A stretch of 64,000 bases of DNA from JAYSYM01 sp964543475 (GCA_964543475.1 CAZIYJ010000001.1:1-64000); one strand, 5' to 3'. Numbered from the stretch's first letter, positions 26,156 to 34,370 are shown. The notes: generated from the sequence alone by a model not told the origin. Numbers and translations are program-made.

Positions 26156-26776
26156 CTAATTACAAATTTTCTGTTTTGCGGCTGCCTGGTCTTTTGCAGA
26201 AGAGCTCATGTAGAGATCTATGATTTCGTTTCCAGGGTCGGTTGTATCTGCGCAAACTGCTGAGATGTTAGAGATAGTCCCGTCGTCAAAATCAACGCTG
26301 AGTGAAGTTGTTTGGTCAGTTCCTGGAAAATCGAGCTCGAGATTTTGAGCTGCAACATCTCCTTCTAAAAATACATCCATCTTTACGCGCCAACCGCTTG
26401 CAGTATGCTTCACGCGAACAGATTTTGGACAAGATGACATCGATTTACCATTCTCATAGTAACAAGTTCCCATGCTGCGCATAGCTTGTCCGTTCGGATA
26501 GTACGGAGTACCCATACTCCGCATCGTTTGCCCGTTTGGATAGTAAGGTGTACCCATGCTTCGCATTGATTGGCCGTTTGGATAATACGGAGTTCCCATG
26601 CTCCGCGAAGTTTGGCCATTCGGGTAATAGGGAGTTCCCATGCTCATAACGGTTCGGCCGTTTGGATAATACGGAGTGCCCATACTGGTTTTATATTGGC
26701 CATTGCACCATTGATCGGCGCCATACGAAAAACTCGCCGTCGCTGAAATAAACAGAATTGATAGAATAAGCTTCAT
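26156..26776 (-). CDS. Secreted protein with six 14-residue MORN-like repeats
   Basis: 206 residues from the ATG at 26776, which has GGAGGAATTT immediately upstream; seven upstream codons are in frame but have no ribosome binding site. Signal peptide MKLILSILFISATASFSYG. Residues about 28-110 are six tandem copies of SMGTPYYPNGQxxR, nearly identical at DNA level with a 42-bp period (roughly 26440-26690); the last copy is diverged (SMGTCYYENGKSMS). The YYPNG core resembles the MORN_2 repeat (YYxNGK). A C-terminal beta-rich domain with paired cysteines follows (VRVKHTASGWRVKMDVFLEG). Function unknown; likely periplasmic or surface-exposed. Confidence 0.85.
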   Translation of the reverse strand: MKLILSILFISATASFSYGADQWCNGQYKTSMGTPYYPNGRTVMSMGTPYYPNGQTSRSMGTPYYPNGQSMRSMGTPYYPNGQTMRSMGTPYYPNGQAMRSMGTCYYENGKSMSSCPKSVRVKHTASGWRVKMDVFLEGDVAAQNLELDFPGTDQTTSLSVDFDDGTISNISAVCADTTDPGNEIIDLYMSSSAKDQAAAKQKICN

Positions 26777-26875
26777 AAATTCCTCCGCACTTTTCATACT
26801 CCAAGAACCATACCAAATTATTTAGGGCAAAATGATACTGGACCATACGCTCTGCACTGCGTGATTAAACACGAA

Positions 26876-26957
26876 TTTCCGCGCTGGCGCGGAAAAACTC
26901 TAGATTAATTCCGCGCTGCGCGGAACTCCTCTCAAGCACTTTCGCGCTGGCGCGAAA
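26876..26957. repeat. Cluster of three GC-rich hairpins, REP-like units 2-4
   Basis: Within 82 bp: TTTCCGCGC-TG-GCGCGGAAA at 26876-26895, TTCCGCGC-T-GCGCGGAA at 26909-26925, and TTTCGCGC-TG-GCGCGAAA at 26940-26957. Arms are perfectly paired in each, and the cores differ by coordinated changes. The last unit shares its flanks with the one at 26128-26145. The cluster lies in the 203-bp non-coding region between the acetyltransferase stop (26980) and the MORN-like start (26776). Confidence 0.75.
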
Positions 26958-26979
26958 AATCTGGTCGGAACATCGAAAC

Positions 26980-27537
26980 TTACAGGTTTTTTCTGAAGAG
27001 GGCGCCGGATCCACTATCGAATTTGATGTGCAGAAATCCTTCGGCCTCAGCGATTTTTTCAAACTCGAAGGCTTCGTGCATATGCAATGACGTTCGGTTT
27101 ACTCCGTCGACCAGCGAATGTACGACTTTAACACCGAGCTGCCGAAGTACTTCCTCACGTTTCTTTGCCAAAAACTTTGCGACCCCTTGGCGGCGGAAAT
27201 TGCGATTGACGAGTATTCCCATCGCATACCAACCTTCGGGTGCTTCATAAATTATCTTTTCGCGAGGCAGACCTTCGCTGTGAAAGAATCGAGTGTAGGC
27301 GATAGCTATTGAATTCAGTTCGGCGACGTAAAGCAGATAGTTCGAGGCGGCTTTAAGCGTTAGAAGTTCTTTTTCAGTTTTGCTAATGATGTCTGCCAGT
27401 GGCCGCTCGGGATGGCGCTGAACCATCAGATCAACAATCGCGTCGCGATCTGATTCTTGCGCAAGTCTGAATTTTAATTGGCTAGAAAGATCACTGCTTT
27501 TAACTTCTGGCTGAAAAGGTTCATCAACTCTGATCAT
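26980..27537 (-). CDS. GNAT-family N-acetyltransferase
   Basis: 185 residues. Residues about 23-175 show the GNAT fold: an opening LKFRLAQESDRDAIVDLM strand-helix, motif A with the acetyl-CoA pyrophosphate loop (MGILVNRNFRRQGVAKFLAKKREEVL, R-R-Q-G-V-A), and motif B VNRTSLHMHEAFEFEKI. Substrate unknown. It is two bp downstream of the NAD synthetase gene on the same strand and probably co-transcribed; no functional link is evident. Confidence 0.85.
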   Translation of the reverse strand: MIRVDEPFQPEVKSSDLSSQLKFRLAQESDRDAIVDLMVQRHPERPLADIISKTEKELLTLKAASNYLLYVAELNSIAIAYTRFFHSEGLPREKIIYEAPEGWYAMGILVNRNFRRQGVAKFLAKKREEVLRQLGVKVVHSLVDGVNRTSLHMHEAFEFEKIAEAEGFLHIKFDSGSGALFRKNL

Positions 27538-27539
27538 AA

Positions 27540-29162
27540 CTAAAAATTGGCTTTGTGGGCGATGGGCATGCGGCGGCCGCGGCCGAAGGCGTGCGCACTG
27601 ATGCGCAAAATTGGTGGAGACTGCCAGCGTTTAAATTCGTTGCGAACAACTTGCTTCAAAAGCCATTTCTCGATTTCGGTTTTCGCTGGCTTGCGATTTT
27701 CGACGAGGGCTTCAACGGCGCGATCTAATACGGGATAGGGCGGAAGAGTGTCTTGGTCTTTTTGATTAGGTCTTAGTTCTGCCGAAGGTGCGCGATCAAT
27801 TATATCTACAGGAATAATTTCGCGATCGCGATTCACAAAGCGAGATAGTAAGTAGACTTCTTCTTTGAGTAAATCTCCGAGGGGTGCAAGGCCACCGCAC
27901 ATGTCGCCATACAAAGTAGAGTAGCCTGTTGCGACCTCACTCTTGTTTGAAGTCGAGAGAAGCATGCTGTTGTCGCGGTTGGCGATTCCCATTAACAACA
28001 TTCCACGGATTCTCGCCTGCATATTCTCGTTTGTAAGTCCGAACTCGAATTCACCAAAAGTCTTATGTAACGTTTTGATTGAGGCTTCGTAAGTTTGGGT
28101 GATCGGAAGATCAACGACCTTCATTTTCAAGTTCTTAGCGAGTTTCTCAGAGAGAGATTTACTTTCAGGAGCATTGAATGGACCTGGCATTGTCACACCC
28201 AAAACATTCTCGCTACCCAATGCATCGCACGCAAGAGCCGCAAGCAATGCCGAGTCGATTCCGCCGCTTAAACCGAGATGAACTTTTTTGAAGCCAGATT
28301 TGCGAACGTAGTCTTGCAATCCAAGTTTCAAAGCACCATACAAATGCTGCTCTAGCTTCGGCTGCTCTTTTTGTTTCTCTCCACTCATTGTCCCAAGATC
28401 AAAGAGTGTTAAGTCTTCTTCGAAGCGTTTTGCAGTTGCGAGAGTTTTTCCGGCTTTATCTGTTACGAAACTTGCTCCATCGAAAATGATTTCGTCTTGT
28501 CCGCCGACCATATTCACGTACATGACTGGTGACTTAAAGTGCTTCGCAGTTTTCTCGACAACCATGCGACGAAGTTTCGTTTTATTTTTTGCATAGGGTG
28601 ACGCGCTGATATTTAGAACCAGATCGTACTTACCCTTGATCGCTTTAAGCGGATTATCGAGATAGTTCGAAGGATGCGACGGCAATTCCCAGCCCCAGAT
28701 ATCTTCACAGATCGTCATTAAAATCTTATGTTTCCCGATCTTGAATCCATCTTTTTGAATTTTACCGCGCTCGATGTGACGAGCTTCATCGAAGACGTCG
28801 TAAGTGGGGAGCAATTCTTTATGAAAGTATTTTGTTTTAGAACCTCTGCGGAGCAACGCTGCCGAGTTGTGATAAAGCTTTCCGGCGTTACGCTTAGCTT
28901 CAGTCACAAGGCCAACAACAATGCTGATTCCCGGAGGGATTAGTTTTTCGAGACGCTTAAACTCCTCGAGCTGGGCCTTAACAACACTTGGTCGCTCAAG
29001 AAGATCATTCGGGAGATAACCCATTAACGAGAGTTCAGGAAAAACAATGAGATCGCATTTGAGAGCTTGGGCGCGCGTGATGAAAGAAAGAATCTTTTCG
29101 CGATTGCTAGCGAAGTCACCGAGAGTTGGATTGATTTGCGCCATGCCGATTAACATGGGCAC
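27540..29162 (-). CDS. nadE: Glutamine-dependent NAD+ synthetase
   Basis: 540 residues, the two-domain form. The N-terminal nitrilase-type amidase supplies ammonia from glutamine: Glu in VFPELSLMGY, Lys in YFHKELLPTYDVFDE, Cys in LMTICEDIWGWE. The C-terminal ATP-pyrophosphatase synthetase has the P-loop LGLSGGIDSALLAALA, plus STSNKSEVATGYSTLYGDMCGG and AELRPNQKDQDTLPPY. It converts deamido-NAD to NAD with ATP. The start near 29162 is followed by MLIGMAQINPTLGDF, the canonical opening; the ATG at 29156 is equally possible. Confidence 0.96.
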   Translation of the reverse strand: MPMLIGMAQINPTLGDFASNREKILSFITRAQALKCDLIVFPELSLMGYLPNDLLERPSVVKAQLEEFKRLEKLIPPGISIVVGLVTEAKRNAGKLYHNSAALLRRGSKTKYFHKELLPTYDVFDEARHIERGKIQKDGFKIGKHKILMTICEDIWGWELPSHPSNYLDNPLKAIKGKYDLVLNISASPYAKNKTKLRRMVVEKTAKHFKSPVMYVNMVGGQDEIIFDGASFVTDKAGKTLATAKRFEEDLTLFDLGTMSGEKQKEQPKLEQHLYGALKLGLQDYVRKSGFKKVHLGLSGGIDSALLAALACDALGSENVLGVTMPGPFNAPESKSLSEKLAKNLKMKVVDLPITQTYEASIKTLHKTFGEFEFGLTNENMQARIRGMLLMGIANRDNSMLLSTSNKSEVATGYSTLYGDMCGGLAPLGDLLKEEVYLLSRFVNRDREIIPVDIIDRAPSAELRPNQKDQDTLPPYPVLDRAVEALVENRKPAKTEIEKWLLKQVVRNEFKRWQSPPILRISAHAFGRGRRMPIAHKANF

Positions 29163-29170
29163 AAGTTAGA

Positions 29171-29626
29171 CTAAACCGGGTGAAGTGGCAATGGGCGCGC
29201 TAGCGTCGGCGGCTTAAAGAGCTTCTGCTTAAGCTTTTCTTGAATAGAAACCGGCTTGTTGCGGTCAGAAACGAGCATTCGCTTGCTGTAGCCATCTTCG
29301 TATTTGTGCCAGTATTCGATTGAGCGCTCTGGAAACTTCCAGCAGAAGTAGCCGTCGCCTGCGTCGAAGTCAGCAATCCAAAGGCCTTTTGGCATTACAC
29401 CAAGTTTGTGAATTTTGTTCTGCCAATCAGCGATATGAGTGTTGATCTGCTCTTCGAGTGCCGCAATCGTTGCTTCGTTATTAGCCGGGATCGACTCTAG
29501 GCGAAGAACAATCTCATCAACTTTTTGATTATAGAATTTTGTGATGCGAAAGACGATCGGGAGAAGTTCTCGAGCTTCTTCGATGCTGAATACACTGCGG
29601 CGATTGATCTCGATGATATTTTCCAA
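29171..29626 (-). CDS. DUF2203-like conserved protein
   Basis: 151 residues. Opening VFSIEEARELLPIVFRITKFYN and later GLWIADFDAGDGYFCWKFPERSIEYWHKYEDGYSKR match the DUF2203 pattern (an N-terminal helical part, then a short domain with a conserved C-W and EYWH). Cytosolic, no known role. It is first in a three-gene minus-strand operon with nadE (gap 8 bp) and the acetyltransferase. Confidence 0.75.
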   Translation of the reverse strand: MENIIEINRRSVFSIEEARELLPIVFRITKFYNQKVDEIVLRLESIPANNEATIAALEEQINTHIADWQNKIHKLGVMPKGLWIADFDAGDGYFCWKFPERSIEYWHKYEDGYSKRMLVSDRNKPVSIQEKLKQKLFKPPTLARPLPLHPV

Positions 29627-29766
29627 ACTTCCCCCTCATGAAGGTCCGCAATTTGGCAAAGATTCTCGAGCGTGTGTACCAGTTTCTGGTTTGTGAAGAT
29701 GATTGGTGCGAATAATAGTAAAAGTTCTATCTAATGCTAAGCGTTCGAGCGGAAGCGAAGGAGTAA

Positions 29767-30582
29767 TTATTCCCAGCTTTTACCAATTTGGAGAGCTTGG
29801 CCACCCAAGAAGAAGACAATTGCGATGATGATGGCCGCGATGAGGAGCCAACGCAAGAAGTCGCTAAAGCCAAGTTTCGTGTCTTCATCTTTGCGGTCGA
29901 CACTTGCTGTCTTGCGAACGATCTCTACCCTCTGCTTTTTCGACTTTAAGTTGTCGGATCGAGAGTCTTTTGCAATCGCGACTGGTTCGCTTTTCATTTT
30001 TCGTTCTTCAAATGGATCGATCACTCCACCCGACTGATCAACAAGTTGCATCGTCGATGAACCGCGCCCCAATGACTTCGAAGATCTGCCGTTGCTCGCC
30101 TCAGTGCTCCCTGTATAGGTGTCGTCTTTGGCTGATCCAATTACTACAGACGTGGGTCGACCAGTTCGGCTTGAACCCGAGTAATTACTTCCAAATCTAC
30201 TCGAACTTTCAGCAGCGCCTGAGCCACTACTTCCAGAGCCACTTCGGCCGCTGGTGCCGGCAGAGGTACTTGATGTCGAGCCACCCTTATCACCTTTTTT
30301 ATCGTCGCCTCCGCTGCCGTCTCCAGGAATACCTTCGCCCGGCGAATCCCCTAGCGCGAAAGCTTCGTACTGACATTCGCCCGAACTTGAACCGCCAAGC
30401 GCTGGCAATTCACCGAGCTCGAGAAGGCAGGCAAGGTAATCACCGAAATATGAGTTGGTAAACTTGCGAAATCCATCGTTGAACTGCCACATAACGCCAA
30501 GGAGGATCGAAACGACAACCGTGAGTACGAGAATGTACTCAATGATGGCTTGTCCCGATTGATTCCTACTCAGACTTTTCAT
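29767..30582 (-). CDS. Long Flp/TadE-like prepilin-type protein with Ser/Gly linker and C-terminal membrane helix
   Basis: 271 residues. The N-terminus MKSLSRNQSG followed by QAIIEYILVLTVVVSILLGV has the type IVb prepilin layout: Gly at -1 and Glu +5/Tyr +6 before a hydrophobic helix. Unlike Flp (about 55 residues) it continues with a short globular part with two cysteines and a Ser/Gly/Asp low-complexity stretch (about 80-170). A basic region follows, then a second hydrophobic helix near the C-terminus (WLLIAAIIIAIVFFLGG). It lies next to, but on the opposite strand from, the TadD-like gene, about 2 kb from flp. Likely an atypical minor pilin or pilus-base anchor; role inferred. Confidence 0.7.
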   Translation of the reverse strand: MKSLSRNQSGQAIIEYILVLTVVVSILLGVMWQFNDGFRKFTNSYFGDYLACLLELGELPALGGSSSGECQYEAFALGDSPGEGIPGDGSGGDDKKGDKGGSTSSTSAGTSGRSGSGSSGSGAAESSSRFGSNYSGSSRTGRPTSVVIGSAKDDTYTGSTEASNGRSSKSLGRGSSTMQLVDQSGGVIDPFEERKMKSEPVAIAKDSRSDNLKSKKQRVEIVRKTASVDRKDEDTKLGFSDFLRWLLIAAIIIAIVFFLGGQALQIGKSWE

Positions 30583-30643
30583 TTAGTGAACCGATACCTT
30601 ATAGTTAGAGGCTGTTACCTTTATCGGAAAGTTTTGTCTCAAA

Positions 30644-31795
30644 ATGAAGTGTTTGGGCCGCATCATCTCGAAAGTATTAGTCGTTGGCGCAGCAGTTGCT
30701 GTGTCCTCGCCGGCTATTGCTGCCCAGGTAAAAAAACCAGCCCAGCGTTCAGGCCAAGTTCAGGCCAAGAGACCAGCTGTAAAAAAATTGAATGAGTGGC
30801 GTAAACCTGCTTCTGCACCCGTGAAAGCTGCGAGCGAAACCGAGCTTCGTGCGAGAATTTCAAAAAATGACAAAGATGTTCAAGCTCGAATTTTGTTAGC
30901 CGAACTTTTTCAGAAGAAAAAAGATTATGCAGGAATGATGGAAGCACTTCGACCTGCAAGCGATACACTCCCACGAAAGGGAATGTTGCTTTTGGCGACC
31001 GCTTATCGTGGACAGAAAAGCTATTTGAACGAAGTTCGTGTGCTTGAGCTTCTATTGGCCCAAAATCGAAAAGACTATTATTTGCAAAACGCAGTTGGCG
31101 AAGCTTACGTTTCTCTCGGGAAAAACGAAGAAGCGATCGATAAATTTCAAGAGGCTCGCAAACTTAATCATCGCTATTTACCAACTTACAAAAATCTTTT
31201 AGCGCTCTACGATGCTTCGGGAGAAAAGTATGAAGCTCGTAACTTGTTAACAGATATGGTGCGTGTGTTTGGTCCGCGGGCTGAGTTTTATCATGAGTTA
31301 TGTCGACTCTATTCGGTTGATGGTTTCTTGGAGAAGTCTGCTGAAACTTGCAGACAGGCGATTGCAAAACAGCCAAGTCATGCACCAAGCCACATGTACT
31401 ATGCGCAAACATTGTCGGATCTCGAGAAGAAAGACGATGCCTTGCGGGTGTTAAAGCAAGCGGCCAAACAGTTTAAGAAGTCAGAAGAAGTGCAAGATGC
31501 CGCTGGAGAAATGACTTACAACGTGGGTGATTTCATAAATGCGTTTAAGTTTTTTGCTCAATGTTCAAAGGTTCATCCGAAGTCGGCGAAGTGCCAGCTT
31601 GGCTATGCGAAATCGGCATTTGAGTTGCAAAAATACCAAGAGGCCCTTGATGGTTTTAACTCACTTTGCAAACTCGACAACGGAAGCCTTGGTGAATTTC
31701 GAAAAGCTACCGCGACCCTTCGTCAGAAGAATGAATTTATTTGGGTGAACAAATACGATTCGGGCCTTAACCGCTGCTCCGCCATCACCAATTAG
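30644..31795 (+). CDS. TadD-like TPR protein, secreted
   Basis: 383 residues with a basic, Ala/Val-rich signal peptide (SKVLVVGAAVAVSSPAIAA) and about eight TPR units (for example ARILLAELFQKKKDYAGMMEAL, NAVGEAYVSLGKNEEAIDKF, LGYAKSAFELQKYQEALDGF). TPR proteins of this kind (TadD) assist secretin assembly in Tad pilus loci, and the flp operon begins 0.8 kb away. Its TAG stop codon shares its last base with the 68-nt hairpin at 31795-31862. Confidence 0.75.
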   Translation: MKCLGRIISKVLVVGAAVAVSSPAIAAQVKKPAQRSGQVQAKRPAVKKLNEWRKPASAPVKAASETELRARISKNDKDVQARILLAELFQKKKDYAGMMEALRPASDTLPRKGMLLLATAYRGQKSYLNEVRVLELLLAQNRKDYYLQNAVGEAYVSLGKNEEAIDKFQEARKLNHRYLPTYKNLLALYDASGEKYEARNLLTDMVRVFGPRAEFYHELCRLYSVDGFLEKSAETCRQAIAKQPSHAPSHMYYAQTLSDLEKKDDALRVLKQAAKQFKKSEEVQDAAGEMTYNVGDFINAFKFFAQCSKVHPKSAKCQLGYAKSAFELQKYQEALDGFNSLCKLDNGSLGEFRKATATLRQKNEFIWVNKYDSGLNRCSAITN

Positions 31796-31862
31796 TGCCA
31801 TCTTCCTTTTTGGCCCGAGGCGCGTTAATTGACGCGCCTCGGGCCAAAAAGGAAGATGGCAC
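31795..31862. repeat. 68-nt perfect hairpin element, copy 1
   Basis: Arms of 31 nt (31795-31825 and 31832-31862) pair perfectly around loop TAATTG. The arm begins GTGCCATCTTCCTTTTTGGC. The first G is the last base of the TAG stop of the TadD-like gene. The second copy at 46403-46470 is identical except for one swapped base pair (31820/31837 G-C here, C-G at 46428/46445 there), so pairing is conserved. The T-run precedes and the A-run follows the GC stem, the reverse of a Rho-independent terminator on either strand. It separates two convergent genes. Confidence 0.92.
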
Positions 31863-31863
31863 C

Positions 31864-32448
31864 CTAGAGGTTGAAGAAGTGGCGGAAGGATTTGCTTGGG
31901 TTGTTGATGGCTTCGACGACGCCGCTGCGAGCTTGGTTTGCGAGCGTGTGTCTGATTCCTTCGGATGCGTCGACGCAAGCTTTGTAAGTGCCCGTGAAAA
32001 GGCCGAGCGCAACAGGATTATCCCCTCGTAAATTTCGAATTTCGATGCTTGTGAGTTTGTGATCAGACGTCGCAACTTGCGCCGCCTGGAACAGTCCGCT
32101 GAGTGTTTCGCATTCGACGACCAAAAGTGCTTCAGTCATTTCAGTTGTGTGGAGTGAAAAATAAGTTTCGATAATTTGTGGATTAAGCTGATCGATCACG
32201 ATGCTGTCGCGCAAAGTTGAATCGCCGGTCGAGCTAATGCTCGAAGAAACCTTTCGAACAGCTGTCTCAAGTTGAGATTTATCGCCTCGAACCAATAAAG
32301 TGAAAATTTTTGGCCCGTGAGCGGCTGCTTCTAAAATTTCTAGACCTTGCTCTTGAGTCACTAAATCGAGTGCTCGAAAGCCAAGCGCTAGTGAAGAAAC
32401 TTCGATGACGGCGATCGCTTCGCTTATGGCACTGTTTAATGTTTGCAC
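31864..32448 (-). CDS. Tandem BMC-domain-like protein
   Basis: About 194 residues if started at the GTG at 32448, which has GGAGG four bases upstream; an ATG at 32505 has no ribosome binding site. The first half, AIAVIEVSSLALGFRALDLV ... KIFTLLVRGDKSQLETAV, follows the bacterial microcompartment shell (BMC) pattern AIGxIExxG...AAD...K...vRGDvaav. The second half, TEALLVVECETLSGLFQAAQVATSDHKL ... ALGLFTGTYKACVDASEGI, repeats it in weaker form. Tandem BMC proteins form trimeric pseudohexamers in microcompartment shells. No encapsulated enzymes or other shell genes are nearby; it is divergent from flp and may have a different role, for example at the pilus. Confidence 0.65.
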   Translation of the reverse strand: MQTLNSAISEAIAVIEVSSLALGFRALDLVTQEQGLEILEAAAHGPKIFTLLVRGDKSQLETAVRKVSSSISSTGDSTLRDSIVIDQLNPQIIETYFSLHTTEMTEALLVVECETLSGLFQAAQVATSDHKLTSIEIRNLRGDNPVALGLFTGTYKACVDASEGIRHTLANQARSGVVEAINNPSKSFRHFFNL

Positions 32449-32589
32449 ATGGCCTCCACACCCTTCTGCCCTCGGCGAACGTCCAGAGTTTTTACACTGT
32501 CTCATAGTGATACGTATTCATGTCAAATCTCCACGCACTGCTCAACTTGGAATTGGTCTCATCCGATACGTTTGTGAAGGGGGAAGTAT

Positions 32590-32769
32590 ATGAAAAACTT
32601 CATCAAATCACTGTGGAAAGACGAGTCAGCTCAGGGCGCAACAGAATACATCATGTTGCTCGTTGTGGTCGTTGCTTTGGCAATGATGTTCAAAGACAAG
32701 ATCAAGACTCAAGTAGGCGAACTAATTGGAAAACTCGAAGGTGATCTTAAGATCTTCAGTTCGAACTAA
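32590..32769 (+). CDS. flp: Flp type IVb major pilin
   Basis: 59 residues with AAGGGGGAAG before the ATG. Short basic leader MKNFIKSLWKDESA, then QGATEYIMLLVVVVALAMMF: placing the prepilin peptidase cut after Ala gives Glu at +5 and Tyr at +6, the diagnostic Flp motif. A short amphipathic C-terminus follows (KDKIKTQVGELIGKLEGDLK). It is the first gene of the Tad operon, with the processing peptidase encoded two genes downstream. Flp pilins assemble into thin adhesive pili. Confidence 0.93.
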   Translation: MKNFIKSLWKDESAQGATEYIMLLVVVVALAMMFKDKIKTQVGELIGKLEGDLKIFSSN

Positions 32770-32801
32770 TCGCAACATTTTAAACCGAAAGGAGGACGGC
32801 A

Positions 32802-33026
32802 ATGACTACGGAACTCGTGCTTTTACTTAGCATGTTTGTGTTCATCGTCCTCGGTGGTTTTCTTGGCGATGGTGGTCCGCGAAATACGTTCAAGCAATCA
32901 GGTCCAAGATTAGCGGCTCGACTCGAGCGTGATCTTGCGACTGGTGATGGCTTCAATGGAAAAGGTCGCGCAGCTAACGAGTGGAAAGCACCAAAGGCAA
33001 AAATCGAAACAGGAGAGTTGAAGTGA
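32802..33026 (+). CDS. Small membrane protein in the Tad operon
   Basis: 74 residues with a strong AGGAGG ribosome binding site. One hydrophobic N-terminal helix (ELVLLLSMFVFIVLGGFLG), then a basic soluble tail (RNTFKQSGPRLAARLERDL, KAPKAKIETGEL). Not a prepilin: no Gly-x4-Glu motif. Its TGA overlaps the GTG of the prepilin peptidase gene. Unknown family; probably an inner-membrane accessory protein of the pilus. Confidence 0.7.
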   Translation: MTTELVLLLSMFVFIVLGGFLGDGGPRNTFKQSGPRLAARLERDLATGDGFNGKGRAANEWKAPKAKIETGELK

Positions 33027-33508
33027 GTTCAACTTGGATCGCAAGCTTAATTTTAACTGCAGGGGTTGTGGATGATTTGCGCTCGCGCAAAGTACACAAC
33101 TGGTTGGCAGTGCTTTGCCTTGTGATCGGTCTTGCTTCGAGCGTTTACTTTGAAGGTTGGTATGGACTGCAAACAGGAATGCTAAGCGCAGCCGTTGCGC
33201 TTGCTGTGTCGGCCCCACTTTTCATTTTCAAAATTGTGGGCGGCGGTGACATTAAACTCTTTGTTGCTTTTGCAGCATCTGTTTCTTGGACCGCGGCACT
33301 AATGACAGGGTTCTACTCTCTCATCTGGGGAGCGATCTTTGGTCTCTTGGCAGCACTGTTTCAAAAACAAGGAAGCGCACTCTTTAACAATCTGATGACT
33401 CTTACAATTCAACGCAAGAGTGAAGGCTTATCGCTTCACAAGATACCTTTCACTGTTGCGTTGCTCGTGGGCTGGCTCACAACTTTAAAGTTGGAAGGCC
33501 ACATATGA
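33023..33508 (+). CDS. tadV: Type IV prepilin peptidase (TadV/CpaA)
   Basis: 161 residues from GTG 33023, with AGGAGAGT upstream and a GTGA overlap with the previous gene; an upstream ATG in frame lies inside that gene. Multi-pass membrane aspartic protease lacking the N-methyltransferase domain, as in TadV. The first catalytic Asp is in VVDDLRSRKVHNW, the second in the GxGD motif GGGDIKLF. It cleaves the leaders of Flp and the minor prepilins encoded around it. Confidence 0.93.
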   Translation: MSSTWIASLILTAGVVDDLRSRKVHNWLAVLCLVIGLASSVYFEGWYGLQTGMLSAAVALAVSAPLFIFKIVGGGDIKLFVAFAASVSWTAALMTGFYSLIWGAIFGLLAALFQKQGSALFNNLMTLTIQRKSEGLSLHKIPFTVALLVGWLTTLKLEGHI

Positions 33509-33768
33509 AAACAAGCTACAGCCAACTCAGAAATCAAAACGGACAAATGACAATCGAGATGCTACTCATCGCGATTCTTCTTTTGAGTTTTGTTCTCGCA
33601 GTTTCAAAAGTTTTTCAAGAGAAGAACTTACTCGCGAGCGTTGTCGAAGGTCCGCAAACTTACTTACAAGGAATGGCAGAAAATGGTGTATGGAAACCTG
33701 CAAAGGTTGCCAACAGCGAACACCCAAATCTGCATCAGCGACATATCTCGCTTCAAGGAGATAAGTAA
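33505..33768 (+). CDS. TadE-like minor prepilin (short)
   Basis: 87 residues. Leader MKTSYSQLRNQNG, then QMTIEMLLIAILLLSFVLAV, with Gly at -1 and Glu at +5 before a hydrophobic helix, i.e. a type IVb pseudopilin motif. The rest is a short polar domain. Overlaps the peptidase gene by four bp and the next gene by one base (TAATG). Likely a minor pilin of the Tad apparatus. Confidence 0.8.
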   Translation: MKTSYSQLRNQNGQMTIEMLLIAILLLSFVLAVSKVFQEKNLLASVVEGPQTYLQGMAENGVWKPAKVANSEHPNLHQRHISLQGDK

Positions 33769-34370
33769 TGCTCATGAAACCCATTTCAAATAGCAAAGGC
33801 CTCATTACTCTCGATTTTGTTTTCGCACTCGTGTTGGTGTTCGCATTCACCGCAATTCTTTTTACTATTAGCCTTACGCTTTCAGTTGTTGAGATTACTC
33901 AGTATGTAACTTTCGCCTCTGCAAGAAACTATTTCGCGGGCCATCAGACGATTCAAGATCAAGAGCGCCTTGCGCAAGCGAAGTTTAAACAGCTCTCAAA
34001 CGCAGGCCCACTAAAGCCTCTTTATAATAACGGATGGTTTGAACTCAAAAACTTTCAAGTTGGGCCAGGCACTGCGTATCAACAGATTCAGCAAGAGCCT
34101 GATCGCTTCACTTTCTATGGCGCGGCAGTTTATTTACGAGCTCCGATTTTGAACTTCAGAGTTCCGTTCTTCGGAAGAACTGCAGAGAACGAAGATGACG
34201 CCTTCGAAGCGCAAATTACATCTTGGTTAGCTCGCGAACCGGCAACTGAAGAATGCAGAGAGTTTAACGAAGCACGAATGAGATTGATTAAGCAAATCGG
34301 TGGCAACACCTACAATCACCCACAGGTGAGTGAGAATGCTTACGCAGTCATGACGGATAATGGATGTTGA
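33768..34370 (+). CDS. TadE/TadF-like minor prepilin
   Basis: 200 residues. Leader MLMKPISNSKG followed by LITLDFVFALVLVFAFTAIL; the +5 acidic residue is Asp instead of Glu, which prepilin peptidases tolerate. The soluble domain (about 170 residues) contains two cysteines (ATEECREF and the C-terminal DNGC). AAGGAGATAAGTA precedes the ATG. Sits between other prepilin-like genes, so a minor pilin role is likely. Confidence 0.75.
   Translation: MLMKPISNSKGLITLDFVFALVLVFAFTAILFTISLTLSVVEITQYVTFASARNYFAGHQTIQDQERLAQAKFKQLSNAGPLKPLYNNGWFELKNFQVGPGTAYQQIQQEPDRFTFYGAAVYLRAPILNFRVPFFGRTAENEDDAFEAQITSWLAREPATEECREFNEARMRLIKQIGGNTYNHPQVSENAYAVMTDNGC

Noticed and set aside
29904..30461. 185-codon plus-strand frame opposite the prepilin-like gene
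   Set aside because: It is the complement of the Ser/Gly low-complexity region; its composition is an artefact and the minus-strand gene has a clear prepilin motif.
31795..31862. 68-nt hairpin as a Rho-independent terminator
   Set aside because: The U-run precedes the GC stem and the A-run follows it on both strands, opposite to a terminator; the loop and exact placement on the stop codon suggest another role.
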